The notes: generated from the letters alone by a model not told the origin. 64,000 nucleotides of DNA from Pristionchus mayeri (GCA_036245805.1 BTRK01000006.1:51577257-51641256); one strand, 5' to 3'; shown: positions 12,400-26,953, counted from the first letter of the stretch. Program-made: numbers and translations.

Positions 12400-14048
12400 T
12401 TGCTTACTCGGGACCATTATTTACTCGGGACCATTATTTACTCAGTACCATTGCCTGCTCAGGACAATTGTCTACTCAGGGCCATTATCTACTCGGGGCC
12501 ATTATTTACTCGGGACCATTTTTTACTCAGCACCATTATTTACTCGGGACCATTTTTTACTCAGGACCATTACCTACTCCGGGCCATTGTTTACTCAGAT
12601 TCATTGTCTACTGAGGACCATTTTCTACTGAGGACCATTGTTTACTCGGGACCATTATTTACTCGGGACCATTATTTACTCAGGACCATTTTTTACTCAG
12701 GACCATTATCTACTCCGGGCCATTGTTTACTCAGATTCATTGTCTACCCAGGACCATTTTCTACTCAGGACCATTGTTTACTCGGGACCATTATTTACTC
12801 GGGACCATTATTTACTCAGGACCATTGTCTGCTCAGGTCAATTGTCAACTCAGGTCCATTATCTACTCGGGGCCATTATTTACTCGGGACAATTTTTTAC
12901 TCAGGACCATTGTCTACTCGGGGCCATTGTTTACTCGGGGCCATTGTTTACTCGGGACCATTGCCTGCTCAGGACAATTGTCTACTCAGGACCATTATCT
13001 ACTCCGGGCCATTGTTTACTCAGATTCATTGTCTACCCAGGACCATTTTCTACTCAGGACCATTGTTTACTCGGGACCATTATTTACTCGGGACCATTAT
13101 TTACTCGGGACCATTGCCTGCTCAGGACAATTGTCTACTCAGGACCATTATCTACTCGGGGCCATTATTTACTCGGGACCATTTTTTACTCAGCACCATT
13201 ATTTACTCGGGACTATTTTTTACTCAGGACCATTATCTACTCCGGGCCATTGTTTACTCAGATTCATTGTCTACTCAGGACCATTTTCTACTGAGGACCA
13301 TTGCTTACTCGGGACCATTATTTACTCGGGACCATTATTTACTCAGTACCATTGCCTGCTCAGGACAATTGTCTACTCAGGGCCATTATCTACTCGGGGC
13401 CATTATTTACTCGGGACCATTTTTTACTCAGCACCATTATTTACTCGGGACCATTTTTTACTCAGGACCATTACCTACTCCGGGCCATTGTTTACTCAGA
13501 TTCATTGTCTACTGAGGACCATTTTCTACTGAGGACCATTGTTTACTCGGGACCATTATTTACTCGGGACCATTATTTACTCAGGACCATTTTTTACTCA
13601 GGACCATTATCTACTCCGGGCCATTGTTTACTCAGATTCATTGTCTACCCAGGACCATTTTCTACTCAGGACCATTGTTTACTCGGGACCATTATTTACT
13701 CGGGACCATTATTTACTCAGGACCATTGTCTGCTCAGGTCAATTGTCTACTCAGGTCCATTATCTACTCGGGGCCATTATTTACTCGGGACAATTTTTTA
13801 CTCAGGACCATTGTCTACTCGGGGCCATTGTTTACTCGGGGCCATTGTTTACTCGGGACCATTGCCTGCTCAGGACAATTGTCTACTCAGGACCATTATC
13901 TACTCGGGGCCATTATTTACTCGGGACCATTTTTTACTCAGCACCATTATTTACTCGGGACCATTTTTTACTCAGGACCATTATCTACTCCGGGCCATTG
14001 TTTACTCAGATTCATTGTCTACTCAGGACCATTTTCTACTGAGGACCA
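12400..14048 (+). repeat. 901-bp HOR (53 monomers), one full and one shortened unit
   Basis: Phase points 12,400, 12,638 and 12,723 recur at 13,301, 13,539 and 13,624, a 901-bp period. The second unit lasts 748 bp, to 14,048. Both units share private variants: CTCAGTACCATTGCC near 12,445 and 13,346, and a CCATTACCTACTCCGGG junction near 12,570 and 13,471. These support a recent exact duplication. Confidence 0.87.
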
Positions 14049-14796
14049 TTGCTTACTCGGGACCATTATTTACTCGGGACCATTATTTACTCAGGACCAT
14101 TGCCTGCTCAGGACAATTGTCTACTCAGGGCCATTATTTACTCGGGACCATTTTTTACTCAGCACCATTATTTACTCGGGACCATTTTTTACTCAGGACC
14201 ATTATCTACTCCGGGCCACTGTTTACTCAGATTCATTGTCCACTCAGAACCATTGTCTACTCAGGACCATTATCTACTCGGGACCATTATTTACTCGGGA
14301 CCATTATTTACTCAGGACCATTGTCTACTCATGACCATTATCTACTCCGGGCCATTGTTTATTCAGATTCATTGTCTACCCAGGACCATTTTTTACTCAG
14401 GACCATTGTTTACTCGGGACCATTATTTACTCGGGACCATTATTTACTCAGGACCATTGTCTGCTCAGGTCAATTGTCTACTCAGGTCCATTATCTACTC
14501 GGGGCCATTATTTACTCGGGACCATTTTTTACTCAGGACCATTGTCTACTCGGGGCCATTGTTTACTCGGGGCCATTGTTTACTCGGGACCATTGCCTGC
14601 TCAGGACAATTGTCTACTCAGGACCATTATCTACTCGGGGCCATTATTTACTCGGGGCCATTATTTACTCGGGACCATTTTTTACTCAGCACCATTATTT
14701 ACTCGGGACCATTTTTTACACAGGACCATTATCTACTCCGGGCCATTGTTTACTCAGATTCATTGTCTACTCAGGACCATTTTCTACTGAGGACCA
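14049..14796 (+). repeat. 748-bp block with private variants
   Basis: Forty-four monomers starting at the TTGCTTACTCGGGACC phase point. Private changes include TTTATTCAGATTC near 14,360 and TTTTTTACACAGGACC near 14,714. The latter variant also appears near 15,362 and 16,858, linking this block to the next ones. Confidence 0.75.
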
Positions 14797-17700
14797 TTGC
14801 TTACTCGGGACCATTATTTACTCGGGACCATTATTTACTCAGGACCATTGCCTGCTCAGGACAATTGTCTACTCAGGGCCATTATCTACTCGGGGCCATT
14901 GTTTACTCGGGACCATTTTTTACTCAGCACCATTATTTACTCGGGACCATTTTTTACTCAGGACCATTGTCTACTCAGGACCATTGTCTACTCAGGACCA
15001 TTATCTACTCCGGGCCACTGTTTACTCAGATTCATTGTCCACTCAGAACCATTGTCTACTCAGGACCATTATCTACTCGGGGCCATTATTTACTCGGGAC
15101 CATTATTTACTCAGGACCATTGTCTACTCATGACCATTATCTACTCCGGGCCATTGTTTACTCAGATTCATTGTCTACCCAGGACCATTTTCTACTCAGG
15201 ACCATTGTTTACTCGGGACCATTATTTACTCGGGACCATTATTTACTCAGGACCATTGTCTGCTCAGGTCAATTGTCTACTCAGGGCCATTATCTACTCG
15301 GGGCCATTATTTACTCGGGACCATTTTTTACTCAGCACCATTATTTACTCGGGACCATTTTTTACACAGGACCATTATCTACTCCGGGCCATTGTTTACT
15401 CAGATTCATTGTCTACTCAGGACCATTTTCTACTGAGGACCATTGCTTACTCGGGACCATTATTTACTCGGGACCATTATTTACTCAGGACCATTGCCTG
15501 CTCAGGACAATTGTCTACTCAGGGCCATTATCTACTCGGGGCCATTGTTTACTCGGGACCATTTTTTACTCAGCACCATTATTTACTCGGGACCATTTTT
15601 TACTCAGGACCATTGTCTACTCAGGACCATTGTCTACTCAGGACCATTATCTACTCCGGGCCACTGTTTACTCAGATTCATTGTCCACTCAGAACCATTG
15701 TCTACTCAGGACCATTATCTACTCGGGGCCATTATTTACTCGGGACCATTATTTACTCAGGACCATTGTCTACTCATGACCATTATCTACTCCGGGCCAT
15801 TGTTTACTCAGATTCATTGTCTACCCAGGACCATTTTCTACTCAGGACCATTGTTTACTCGGGACCATTATTTACTCGGGACCATTATTTACTCAGGACC
15901 ATTGTCTGCTCAGGTCAATTGATTACTCAGGTCCATTATCTACTCGGGGCCATTATTTACTCGGGACCATTTTTACTCAGGACCATTGTCTACTCGGGGC
16001 CATTTTCAACTCATGACCATTATCTACTCCGGGCCATTGTCTGCTCAGGTCAATTGTCTACTCAGGTCCATTATCTACTCGGGGCCATTATTTACTCGGG
16101 ACCATTTTTTACTCAGCACCATTATTTACTCGGGACCATTTTTTACTCAGGACCATTATCTACTCCGGGCCATTGTTTACTCAGATTCATTGTCTACTCA
16201 GGACCATTTTCTACTGAGGACCATTGCTTACTCGGGACCATTATTTACTCGGGACCATTATTTAATCAGGACCATTGCCTGCTCAGGACAATTGTCTACT
16301 CAGGGCCATTATCTACTCGGGGCCATTATTTACTCGGGACCATTTTTTACTCAGCACCATTATTTACTCGGGACCATTTTTTACTCAGGACCATTATCTA
16401 CTCCGGGCCATTGTTTACTCAGATTCATTGTCTACTGAGGACCATTTTCTACTAAGGACCATTGTTTACTCGGGACCGTTATTTACTCGGGACCATTATT
16501 TACTCAGGACCATTGTCTACTCAGGACCATTGTCTACTCAGGACCATTATCTACTCCGGGCCACTGTTTACTCAGATTCATTGTCTACTCAGGACCATTC
16601 TCTACTCAGGTCCATTATCTACTCGGGGCCATTATTTACTCGGGACCATTTTTTACTCAGGACCATTGTCTACTCGGGGCCATTGTTTACTCGGGACCAA
16701 TATTTACTCGGGACCATTATTTACTCAGGACCATTGTCTACTCGGGGCCATTTTCAACTCATGACCATTATCTACTCCGGGCCATTGTCTGCTCAGGTCA
16801 ATTGTCTACTCAGGTCCATTATCTACTCGGGGCCATTATTTACTCGGGACCATTTTTTACACAGGACCATTATCTACTCCGGGCCATTGTTTACTCAGAT
16901 TCATTGTCTACTCAGGACCATTTTCTACTGAGGACCATTGCTTACTCGGGACCATTATTTACTCGGGACCATTATTTACTCAGGACCATTGCCTGCTCAG
17001 GACAATTGTCTACTCAGGGCCATTATCTACTCGGGGCCATTGTTTACTCGGGACCATTTTTTACTCAGCACCATTATTTACTCGGGACCATTTTTTACTC
17101 AGGACCATTGTCTACTCAGGACCATTGTCTACTCAGGACCATTATCTACTCCGGGCCACTGTTTACTCAGATTCATTGTCCACTCAGAACCATTGTCTAC
17201 TCAGGACCATTATCTACTCGGGGCCATTATTTACTCGGGACCATTATTTACTCAGGACCATTGTCTACTCATGACCATTATCTACTCCGGGCCATTGTTT
17301 ACTCAGATTCATTGTCTACCCAGGACCATTTTCTACTCAGGACCATTGTTTACTCGGGACCATTATTTACTCGGGACCATTATTTACTCAGGACCATTGT
17401 CTGCTCAGGTCAATTGATTACTCAGGTCCATTATCTACTCGGGGCCATTATTTACTCGGGACCATTTTTACTCAGGACCATTGTCTACTCGGGGCCATTT
17501 TCAACTCATGACCATTATCTACTCCGGGCCATTGTCTGCTCAGGTCAATTGTCTACTCAGGTCCATTATCTACTCGGGGCCATTATTTACTCGGGACCAT
17601 TTTTTACTCAGCACCATTATTTACTCGGGACCATTTTTTACTCAGGACCATTATCTACTCCGGGCCATTGTTTACTCAGATTCATTGTCTACTCAGGACC

Positions 17701-18160
17701 ATTTTCTACTGAGGACCATTGCTTACTCGGGACCATTATTTACTCGGGACCATTATTTAATCAGGACCATTGCCTGCTCAGGACAATTGTCTACTCAGGG
17801 CCATTATCTACTCGGGGCCATTATTTACTCGGGACCATTTTTTACTCAGCACCATTATTTACTCGGGACCATTTTTTACTCAGGACCATTATCTACTCCG
17901 GGCCATTGTTTACTCAGATTCATTGTCTACTGAGGACCATTTTCTACTAAGGACCATTGTTTACTCGGGACCGTTATTTACTCGGGACCATTATTTACTC
18001 AGGACCATTGTCTACTCAGGACCATTGTCTACTCAGGACCATTATCTACTCCGGGCCACTGTTTACTCAGATTCATTGTCCACTCAGAACCATTGTCTAC
18101 TCAGGACCATTCTCTACTCGGGGCCATTAATTACTCGGGACCATTATTTACTCAGGACCA
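14797..18160 (+). repeat. 646-bp and 1,495-bp nested duplications
   Basis: The same phase point recurs at 14,797, 15,443 and 16,938, giving periods of 646 bp and 1,495 bp (one base short of 88 monomers). The 480 bp from 15,443 and from 16,938 encode the same hypothetical peptide, including the private GGTCAATTGATTACTC variant at about 15,915 and 17,410. A five-T monomer, CCATTTTTACTC, near 15,968 and 17,463 accounts for the missing base. CTACTAAGG and GGGACCGTT monomers first appear near 16,450-16,480. Confidence 0.85.
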
Positions 18161-18339
18161 TTGTCTACTCATGACCATTATCTACTCCGGGCCATTGTTT
18201 ACTCAGATTCATTGTCTACTGAGGACCATTTTCTACTAAGGACCATTGTTTACTCGGGACCGTTATTTACTCGGGACCATTATTTACTCAGGACCATTGT
18301 CTACTCAGGACCATTGTCTACTCAGGACCATTATCTACT

Positions 18340-20240
18340 CCGGGCCACTGTTTACTCAGATTCATTGTCTACTCAGGACCATTCTCTACTCAGGTCCATT
18401 ATCTACTCGGGGCCATTATTTACTCGTGACCATTTTTTACTCAGGACCATTGTCTACTCGGGGCCATTGTTTACTCGGGACCATTATTTACTCGGGACCA
18501 TTATTTACTCAGGACCATTGTCTACTCGGGGCCATTTTCAACTCATGACCATTATCTACTCCGGGCCATTGTCTGCTCAGGTCAATTGTCTACTCAGGTC
18601 CATTATCTACTCGGGGCCATTATTTACTCGGGACCATTTTTTACTCAGGACCATTGTCTACTCAGGACCATTATCTACTCCGGGCCATTGTTTACTCAGA
18701 TTCATTGTCTACTGAGGACCATTTTCTACTAAGGACCATTGTTTACTCGGGACCGTTATTTACTCGGGACCATTATTTACTCAGGACCATTGTCTACTCA
18801 GGACCATTGTCTACTCAGGACCATTATCTACTCCGGGCCACTGTTTACTCAGATTCATTGTCTACTCAGGACCATTCTCTACTCAGGTCCATTATCTACT
18901 CGGGACCATTATTTACTCAGGACCATTGTCTACTCAGGACCATTATCTACTCCGGGCCATTGTTTACTCAGATTCATTGTCTACTGAGGACCATTTTCTA
19001 CTAAGGACCATTGTTTACTCGGGACCGTTATTTACTCGGGACCATTATTTACTCAGGACCATTGTCTACTCAGGACCATTATCTACTCCGGGCCATTGTT
19101 TACTCAGATTCATTGTCTACTGAGGACCATTTTCTACTAAGGACCATTGTTTACTCGGGACCGTTATTTACTCGGGACCATTATTTACTCAGGACCATTA
19201 TCTACTCGGGGCCATTTTCAACTCATGACCATTATCTACTCCGGGCCATTGTCCACTCAGAACCATTGTCTACTCAGGACCATTATCTACTCCGGGCCAC
19301 TGTTTACTCAGATTCATTGTCTACTCAGGACCATTCTCTACTCAGGTCCATTATCTACTCGGGGCCATTATTTACTCGGGACCATTTTTTACTCAGGACC
19401 ATTGTCTACTCGGGGCCATTGTTTACTCGGGACCATTATTTACTCGGGACCATTATTTACTCAGGACCATTGTCTACTCGGGGCCATTTTCAACTCATGA
19501 CCATTATCTACTCCGGGCCATTGTCTGCTCAGGTCAATTGTCTACTCAGGTCCATTATCTACTCGGGGCCATTATTTACTCGGGACCATTTTTTACTCAG
19601 GACCATTGTCTACTCAGGACCATTATCTACTCCGGGCCATTGTTTACTCAGATTCATTGTCTACTGAGGACCATTTTCTACTAAGGACCATTGTTTACTC
19701 GGGACCGTTATTTACTCGGGACCATTATTTACTCAGGACCATTGTCTACTCAGGACCATTGTCTACTCAGGACCATTATCTACTCCGGGCCACTGTTTAC
19801 TCAGATTCATTGTCTACTCAGGACCATTCTCTACTCAGGTCCATTATCTACTCGGGACCATTATTTACTCAGGACCATTGTCTACTCAGGACCATTATCT
19901 ACTCCGGGCCATTGTTTACTCAGATTCATTGTCTACTGAGGACCATTTTCTACTAAGGACCATTGTTTACTCGGGACCGTTATTTACTCGGGACCATTAT
20001 TTACTCAGGACCATTGTCTACTCAGGACCATTATCTACTCCGGGCCATTGTTTACTCAGATTCATTGTCTACTGAGGACCATTTTCTACTAAGGACCATT
20101 GTTTACTCGGGACCGTTATTTACTCGGGACCATTATTTACTCAGGACCATTATCTACTCGGGGCCATTTTCAACTCATGACCATTATCTACTCCGGGCCA
20201 TTGTCCACTCAGAACCATTGTCTACTCAGGACCATTATCT
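18340..20240 (+). repeat. 952-bp HOR (56 monomers), two units
   Basis: Phase points 18,654, 18,739, 18,926, 19,011 and 19,147 recur exactly 952 bp later at 19,606, 19,691, 19,878, 19,963 and 20,099. The match begins near 18,340 and ends near 20,240. Units would be about 18,340-19,291 and 19,292-20,240. Each contains repeated CTACTAAGG, GGGACCGTT and CCATTCTCTACTCAGG monomers. Confidence 0.87.
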
Positions 20241-23004
20241 ACTCCGGGCCATTGTTTACTCAGATTCATTGTCTACTGAGGACCATTTTCTACTAAGGAC
20301 CATTGTTTACTCAGGACCATTGTCTACTCAGGACCATTGTCTACTCAGGACCATTATCTACTCCGGGCCACTGTTTACTCAGATTCATTGTCTACTGAGG
20401 ACCATTTTCTACTAAGGACCATTATTTACTCAGGACCATTGTCTACTCAGGACCATTGTCTACTCAGGACCATTATCTACTCCGGGCCACTGTTTACTCA
20501 GATTCATTGTCTACTCAGGACCATTCTCTACTCAGGTCCATTATCTACTCGGGGCCATTATTTACTCGGGACCATTTTTTACTCAGGACCATTGTCTACT
20601 CGGGGCCATTGTTTACTCGGGACCATTATTTACTCGGGACCATTATTTACTCAGGACCATTGTCTACTCGGGGCCATTTTCAACTCATGACCATTATCTA
20701 CTCCGGGCCACTGTTTACTCAGATTCATTGTCTACTCAGGACCATTCTCTACTCAGGTCCATTATCTACTCGGGGCCATTATTTACTCGGGACCATTTTT
20801 TACTCAGGACCATTGTCTACTCAGGTCCATTATCTACTCGGGGCCATTATTTACTCGGGACCATTATTTACTCAGGACCATTGTCTACTCAGGACCATTG
20901 TCTACTCAGGACCATTATCTACTCCGGGCCACTGTTTACTCAGATTCATTGTCTACTCAGGACCATTCTCTACTCAGGTCCATTATCTACTCGGGGCCAT
21001 TATTTACTCGGGACCATTTTTTACTCAGGACCATTGTCTACTCGGGGCCATTGTTTACTCGGGACCATTATTTACTCGGGACCATTATTTACTCAGGACC
21101 ATTGTCTACTCAGGACCATTATCTACTCAGGTCCATTATCTACTCGGGGCCATTATTTACTCGGGACCATTTTTTACTCAGGACCATTGTCTACTCGGGG
21201 CCATTGTTTACTCGGGACCATTATTTACTCAGGACCATTGTCTACTCGGGGCCATTTTCAACTCATGACCATTATCTACTCCGGGCCATTGTCCACTCAG
21301 AACCATTGTTTACTCGGGGCCATTGTTTACTCGGGACCATTATTTACTCGGGACCATTATTTACTCAGGACCATTGTCTACTCAGGACCATTGTTTACTC
21401 AGATTCATTGTCTACTGAGGACCATTTTCTACTAAGGACCATTGTTTACTCGGGACCGTTATTTACTCGGGACCATTATTTACTCAGGACCATTGTCTAC
21501 TCGGGGCCATTTTCAACTCATGACCATTATCTACTCCGGGCCATTGTCCACTCAGAACCATTGTCTACTCAGGACCATTCTCTACTCGGGGCCATTAATT
21601 ACTCGGGACCATTATTTACTCAGGACCATTGTCTACTCAGGACCATTATCTACTCCGGGCCATTGTTTACTCAGATTCATTGTCTACTGAGGACCATTTT
21701 CTACTAAGGACCATTGTTTACTCGGGACCGTTATTTACTCGGGACCATTATTTACTCAGGACCATTGTCTACTCAGGACCATTGTCTACTCAGGACCATT
21801 ATCTACTCCGGGCCACTGTTTACTCGGGACCATTGCCTGCTCAGGACAATTGTCTACTCAGGACCATTATCTACTCGGGGCCATTATTTACTCGGGACCA
21901 TTTTTTACTCAGCACCATTATTTACTCGGGACCATTTTTTACTCAGGACCATTATCTACTCCGGGCCATTCTCTACTCGGGGCCATTATTTACTCGGGAC
22001 CATTTTTTACTCAGGACCATTGTCTACTCGGGGTCATTGTTTACTCGGGACCATTATTTACTCGGGACCATTATTTACTCAGGACCATTGTCTACTCAGG
22101 TCCATTATCTACTCGGGGCCATTATTTACTCGGGACCATTATTTACTCAGGACCATTGTCTACTCAGGACCATTGTCTACTCAGGACCATTATCTACTCC
22201 GGGCCACTGTTTACTCAGATTCATTGTCTACTCAGGACCATTCTCTACTCAGGTCCATTATCTACTCGGGGCCATTATTTACTCGGGACCATTTTTTACT
22301 CAGGACCATTGTCTACTCGGGGCCATTGTTTACTCGGGACCATTATTTACTCGGGACCATTATTTACTCAGGACCATTGTCTACTCGGGGCCATTTTCAA
22401 CTCATGACCATTATCTACTCCGGGCCATTGTCTGCTCAGGTCAATTGTCTACTCGGGGCCATTTTCAACTCATGACCATTATCTACTCCGGGCCGTTGTC
22501 TGCTCAGGTCAATTGTCTACTCAGGACCATTGTCTACTCGGGGCCATTGTTTACTCGGGGCCATTGTTTACTCGGGACCATTGCCTGCTCAGGACAATTG
22601 TCTACTCAGGACCATTATCTACTCGGGCCATTATTTACTCGGGACCATTTTTTACTCAGCACCATTATCTACTCCGGGCCATTGTTTACTCAGATTCATT
22701 GTCTACTGAGGACCATTGCTTACTCGAGACCGTTATTTACTCGGGACCATTATTTACTCAGGACCATTGCCTGCTCAGGACAATTGTCTACTCAGGGCCA
22801 TTATCTACTCGGGGCCATTATTTACTCGGGACCATTTTTTACTCAGCACCATTATTTACTCGGGACCATTTTTTACTCAGGACCATTATTTACTCGGGAC
22901 CATTTTTTACTCAGGACCATTGTCTACTCGGGGCCATTTTCAACTCATGACCATTATCTACTCCGGGCCATTGTCTGCTCAGGTCAATTGTCTACTCAGG
23001 TCCA
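20241..23004 (+). repeat. Mixed segment between the 952-bp HOR and the 17-kb duplication
   Basis: Shorter-range order, including a 442-bp (26-monomer) recurrence between 20,456 and 20,898. It carries a 16-bp monomer at about 22,619-22,634, a GGGGTCATTG variant near 22,032, and a CpG-creating GGGCCGTTG variant near 22,493. CTACTGAGG reappears near 22,708 with the CTCGAGACCG variant near 22,724. No gene or unique sequence was seen. Confidence 0.75.
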
Positions 23005-23820
23005 TTATCTACTCGGGGCCATTATTTACTCGGGACCATTTTTTACTCAGGACCATTGTCTACTCGGGGCCATTGTTTACTCGGGGCCATTGTTTACTCG
23101 GGGCCATTGTTTACTCGGGACCATTGCCTGCTCAGGACAATTGTCTACTCAGGACCATTATCTACTCGGGGCCATTATTTACTCGGGACCATTTTTTACT
23201 CAGCACCATTATTTACTCGGGACCATTTTTTACTCAGGACCATTATCTACTCCGGGCCATTGTCTGCTCAGGTCAATTGTCTACTCAGGTCCATTATCTA
23301 CTCGGGGCCATTATTTACTCGGGACCATTTTTTACTCAGGATCATTGTCTACTCGGGGCCATTGTTTACTCGGGGCCATTGTTTACTCGGGACCATTGCC
23401 TGCTCAGGACAATTGTCTACTCAGGACCATTATCTACTCGGGGCCATTATTTACTCGGGACCATTTTTTACTCAGCACCATTATTTACTCGGGACCATTT
23501 TTTACTCAGGACCATTATCTACTCCGGGCCATTGTTTACTCAGATTCATTGTCTACTCAGGACCATTTTCTACTGAGGACCATTGCTTACTCGGGACCAT
23601 TATTTACTCGGGACCATTATTTACTAAGGACCATTGCCTGCTCAGGACAATTGTCTACTCAGGGCCATTATCTACTCGGGGCCATTATTTACTCGGGACC
23701 ATTTTTTACTCAGCACCATTATTTACTCGGGACCATTTTTTACTCAGGACCATTATCTACTCCGGGCCATTGTTTACTCAGATTCATTGTCTACTGAGGA
23801 CCATTTTCTACTAAGGACCA

Positions 23821-25571
23821 TTGTTTACTCGGGACCGTTATTTACTCGGGACCATTATTTACTCAGGACCATTGTCTACTCGGGGCCATTTTCAACTCAT
23901 GACCATTATCTACTCCGGGCCATTGTCTGCTCAGGTCAATTGTCTACTCAGGTCCATTATCTACTCGGGGCCATTGTTTACTCGGGACCATTGCCTGCTC
24001 AGGACAATTGTCTACTCAGGACCATTATCTACTCGGGGCCATTATTTACTCGGGACCATTTTTTACTCAGCACCATTATTTACTCAGGACCATTATCTAC
24101 TCCGGGCCATTGTTTACTCAGATTCATTGTCTACTCAGGACCATTTTCTACTGAGGACCATTGCTTACTCGGGACCATTATTTACTCGGGACCATTATTT
24201 ACTCAGGACCATTGCCTGCTCAGGACAATTGTCTACTCAGGGCCATTATCTACTCGGGGCCATTATTTACTCGGGACCATTTTTTACTCAGCACCATTAT
24301 CTACTCCGGGCCATTGTTTACTCAGATTCATTGTCTACTGAGGACCATTTTCTACTAAGGACCATTGTTTACTCGGGACCGTTATTTACTCGGGACCATT
24401 ATTTACTCAGGACCATTGTCTACTCGGGGCCATTTTCAACTCATGACCATTATCTACTCCGGGCCATTGTCTGCTCAGGTCAATTGTCTACTCAGGTCCA
24501 TTATCTACTCGGGGCCATTGTTTACTCGGGACCATTGCCTGCTCAGGACAATTGTCTACTCAGGACCATTATCTACTCGGGGCCATTATTTACTCGGGAC
24601 CATTTTTTACTCAGCACCATTATTTACTCAGGACCATTATCTACTCCGGGCCATTGTTTACTCAGATTCATTGTCTACTCAGGACCATTTTCTACTGAGG
24701 ACCATTGCTTACTCGGGACCATTATTTACTCGGGACCATTATTTACTCAGGACCATTGCCTGCTCAGGACAATTGTCTACTCAGGGCCATTATCTACTCG
24801 GGGCCATTATTTACTCGGGACCATTTTTTACTCAGCACCATTATCTACTCCGGGCCATTGTTTACTCAGATTCATTGTCTACTGAGGACCATTTTCTACT
24901 AAGGACCATTGTTTACTCGGGACCGTTATTTACTCGGGACCATTATTTACTCAGGACCATTATCTACTCCGGGCCATTGTTTACTCAGATTCATTGTCTA
25001 CTGAGGACCATTTTCTACTAAGGACCATTGTTTACTCGGGACCGTTATTTACTCGGGACCATTATTTACTCAGGACCATTGTCTACTCGGGGCCATTTTC
25101 AACTCATGACCATTATCTACTCCGGGCCATTGTCTGCTCAGGTCAATTGTCTACTCAGGTCCATTATCTACTCGGGGCCATTGTTTACTCGGGACCATTG
25201 CCTGCTCAGGACAATTGTCTACTCAGGACCATTATCTACTCGGGGCCATTATTTACTCGGGACCATTTTTTACTCAGCACCATTATTTACTCAGGACCAT
25301 TATCTACTCCGGGCCATTGTTTACTCAGATTCATTGTCTACTCAGGACCATTTTCTACTGAGGACCATTGCTTACTCGGGACCATTATTTACTCGGGACC
25401 ATTATTTACTCAGGACCATTGCCTGCTCAGGACAATTGTCTACTCAGGGCCATTATCTACTCGGGGCCATTATTTACTCGGGACCATTTTTTACTCAGCA
25501 CCATTATCTACTCCGGGCCATTGTTTACTCAGATTCATTGTCTACTGAGGACCATTTTCTACTAAGGACCA
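23821..25571 (+). repeat. 544/663-bp HOR inside copy 1
   Basis: The TTGTTTACTCGGGACCGTT phase point recurs at 23,821, 24,365, 25,028 and 25,572. The spacings are 544, 663 and 544 bp (32, 39 and 32 monomers). The 663-bp block is a 544-bp unit plus seven monomers that repeat the CTACTCCGGG, TTACTCAGATT, CTACTGAGG, CTACTAAGG chain. Confidence 0.88.
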
Positions 25572-26953
25572 TTGTTTACTCGGGACCGTTATTTACTCGG
25601 GACCATTATTTACTCAGGACCATTATCTACTCCGGGCCACTGTTTACTCAGATTCATTGTCCACTCAGAACCATTGTCTACTCAGGACCATTATCTACTC
25701 GGGGCCATTATTTACTCGGGACCATTATTTACTCAGGACCATTGTCTACTCATGACCATTATCTACTCCGGGCCATTGTTTACTCATATTCATTGTCTAC
25801 TCAGGACCATTTTCTACTGAGGACCATTGCTTACTCGAGACCGTTATTTACTCGGGACCATTATTTACTCAGGACCATTGCCTGCTCAGGACAATTGTCT
25901 ACTCAGGGCCATTATCTACTCGGGGCCATTATTTACTCGGGACCATTTTTTACTCAGCACCATTATTTACTCGGGACCATTTTTTACTCAGGACCATTAT
26001 TTACTCGGGACCATTTTTACTCAGGACCATTGTCTACTCGGGGCCATTTTCAACTCATGACCATTATCTACTCCGGGCCATTGTCTGCTCAGGTTAATTG
26101 TCTACTCAGGTCCATTATCTACTCGGGGCCATTATTTACTCGGGACCATTTTTTACTCAGGACCATTGTCTACTCGGGGCCATTGTTTACTCGGGGCCAT
26201 TGTTTACTCGGGGCCATTGTTTACTCGGGACCATTGCCTGCTCAGGACAATTGTCTACTCAGGACCATTATCTACTCGGGGCCATTATTTACTCGGGACC
26301 ATTTTTTACTCAGCACCATTATTTACTCGGGACCATTTTTTACTCAGGACCATTATCTACTCAGGACCATTTTCTACTGAGGACCATTGCTTACTCGAGA
26401 CCGTTATTTACTCGGGACCATTTTTTACTCAGGACCATTATCTACTCAGGACCATTTTCTACTGAGGACCATTGCTTACTCGAGACCGTTATTTACTCAG
26501 ATTCATTGTCTACTCAGGACCATTTTCTACTGAGGACCATTGCTTACTCGGGACCATTATTTACTCGGGACCATTATTTACTCAGGACCATTGCCTGCTC
26601 AGGACAATTGTCTACTCAGGGCCATTATCTACTCGGGGCCATTATTTACTCGGGACCATTTTTTTACTCAGCACCATTATCTACTCCGGGCCATTGTTTA
26701 CTCAGATTCATTGTCTACTGAGGACCATTTTCTACTAAGGACCATTGTTTACTCGGGACCGTTATTTACTCGGGACCATTATTTACTCAGGACCATTATC
26801 TACTCCGGGCCATTGTTTACTCAGATTCATTGTCTACTGAGGACCATTTTCTACTAAGGACCATTGTTTACTCGGGACCGTTATTTACTCGGGACCATTA
26901 TTTACTCAGGACCATTGTCTACTCGGGGCCATTTTCAACTCATGACCATTATC

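Noticed and set aside
13301..15133. 610-codon open frame resembling a repeat protein
   Set aside because: The 17-residue repeat follows directly from three 17-bp monomers. Neighbouring overlapping frames are equally long and alike, there is no signal peptide or non-repeat domain, and it starts at TTG.
21629..23797. 722-codon open frame, the longest in the window, and many others on the + strand
   Set aside because: It is pure satellite translation. It opens at TTG, as does every long frame that I checked; ATG occurs only in rare CATGACC and TTATGTAC variants. All three frames give the same cyclic peptide, so there can be no codon-position bias.
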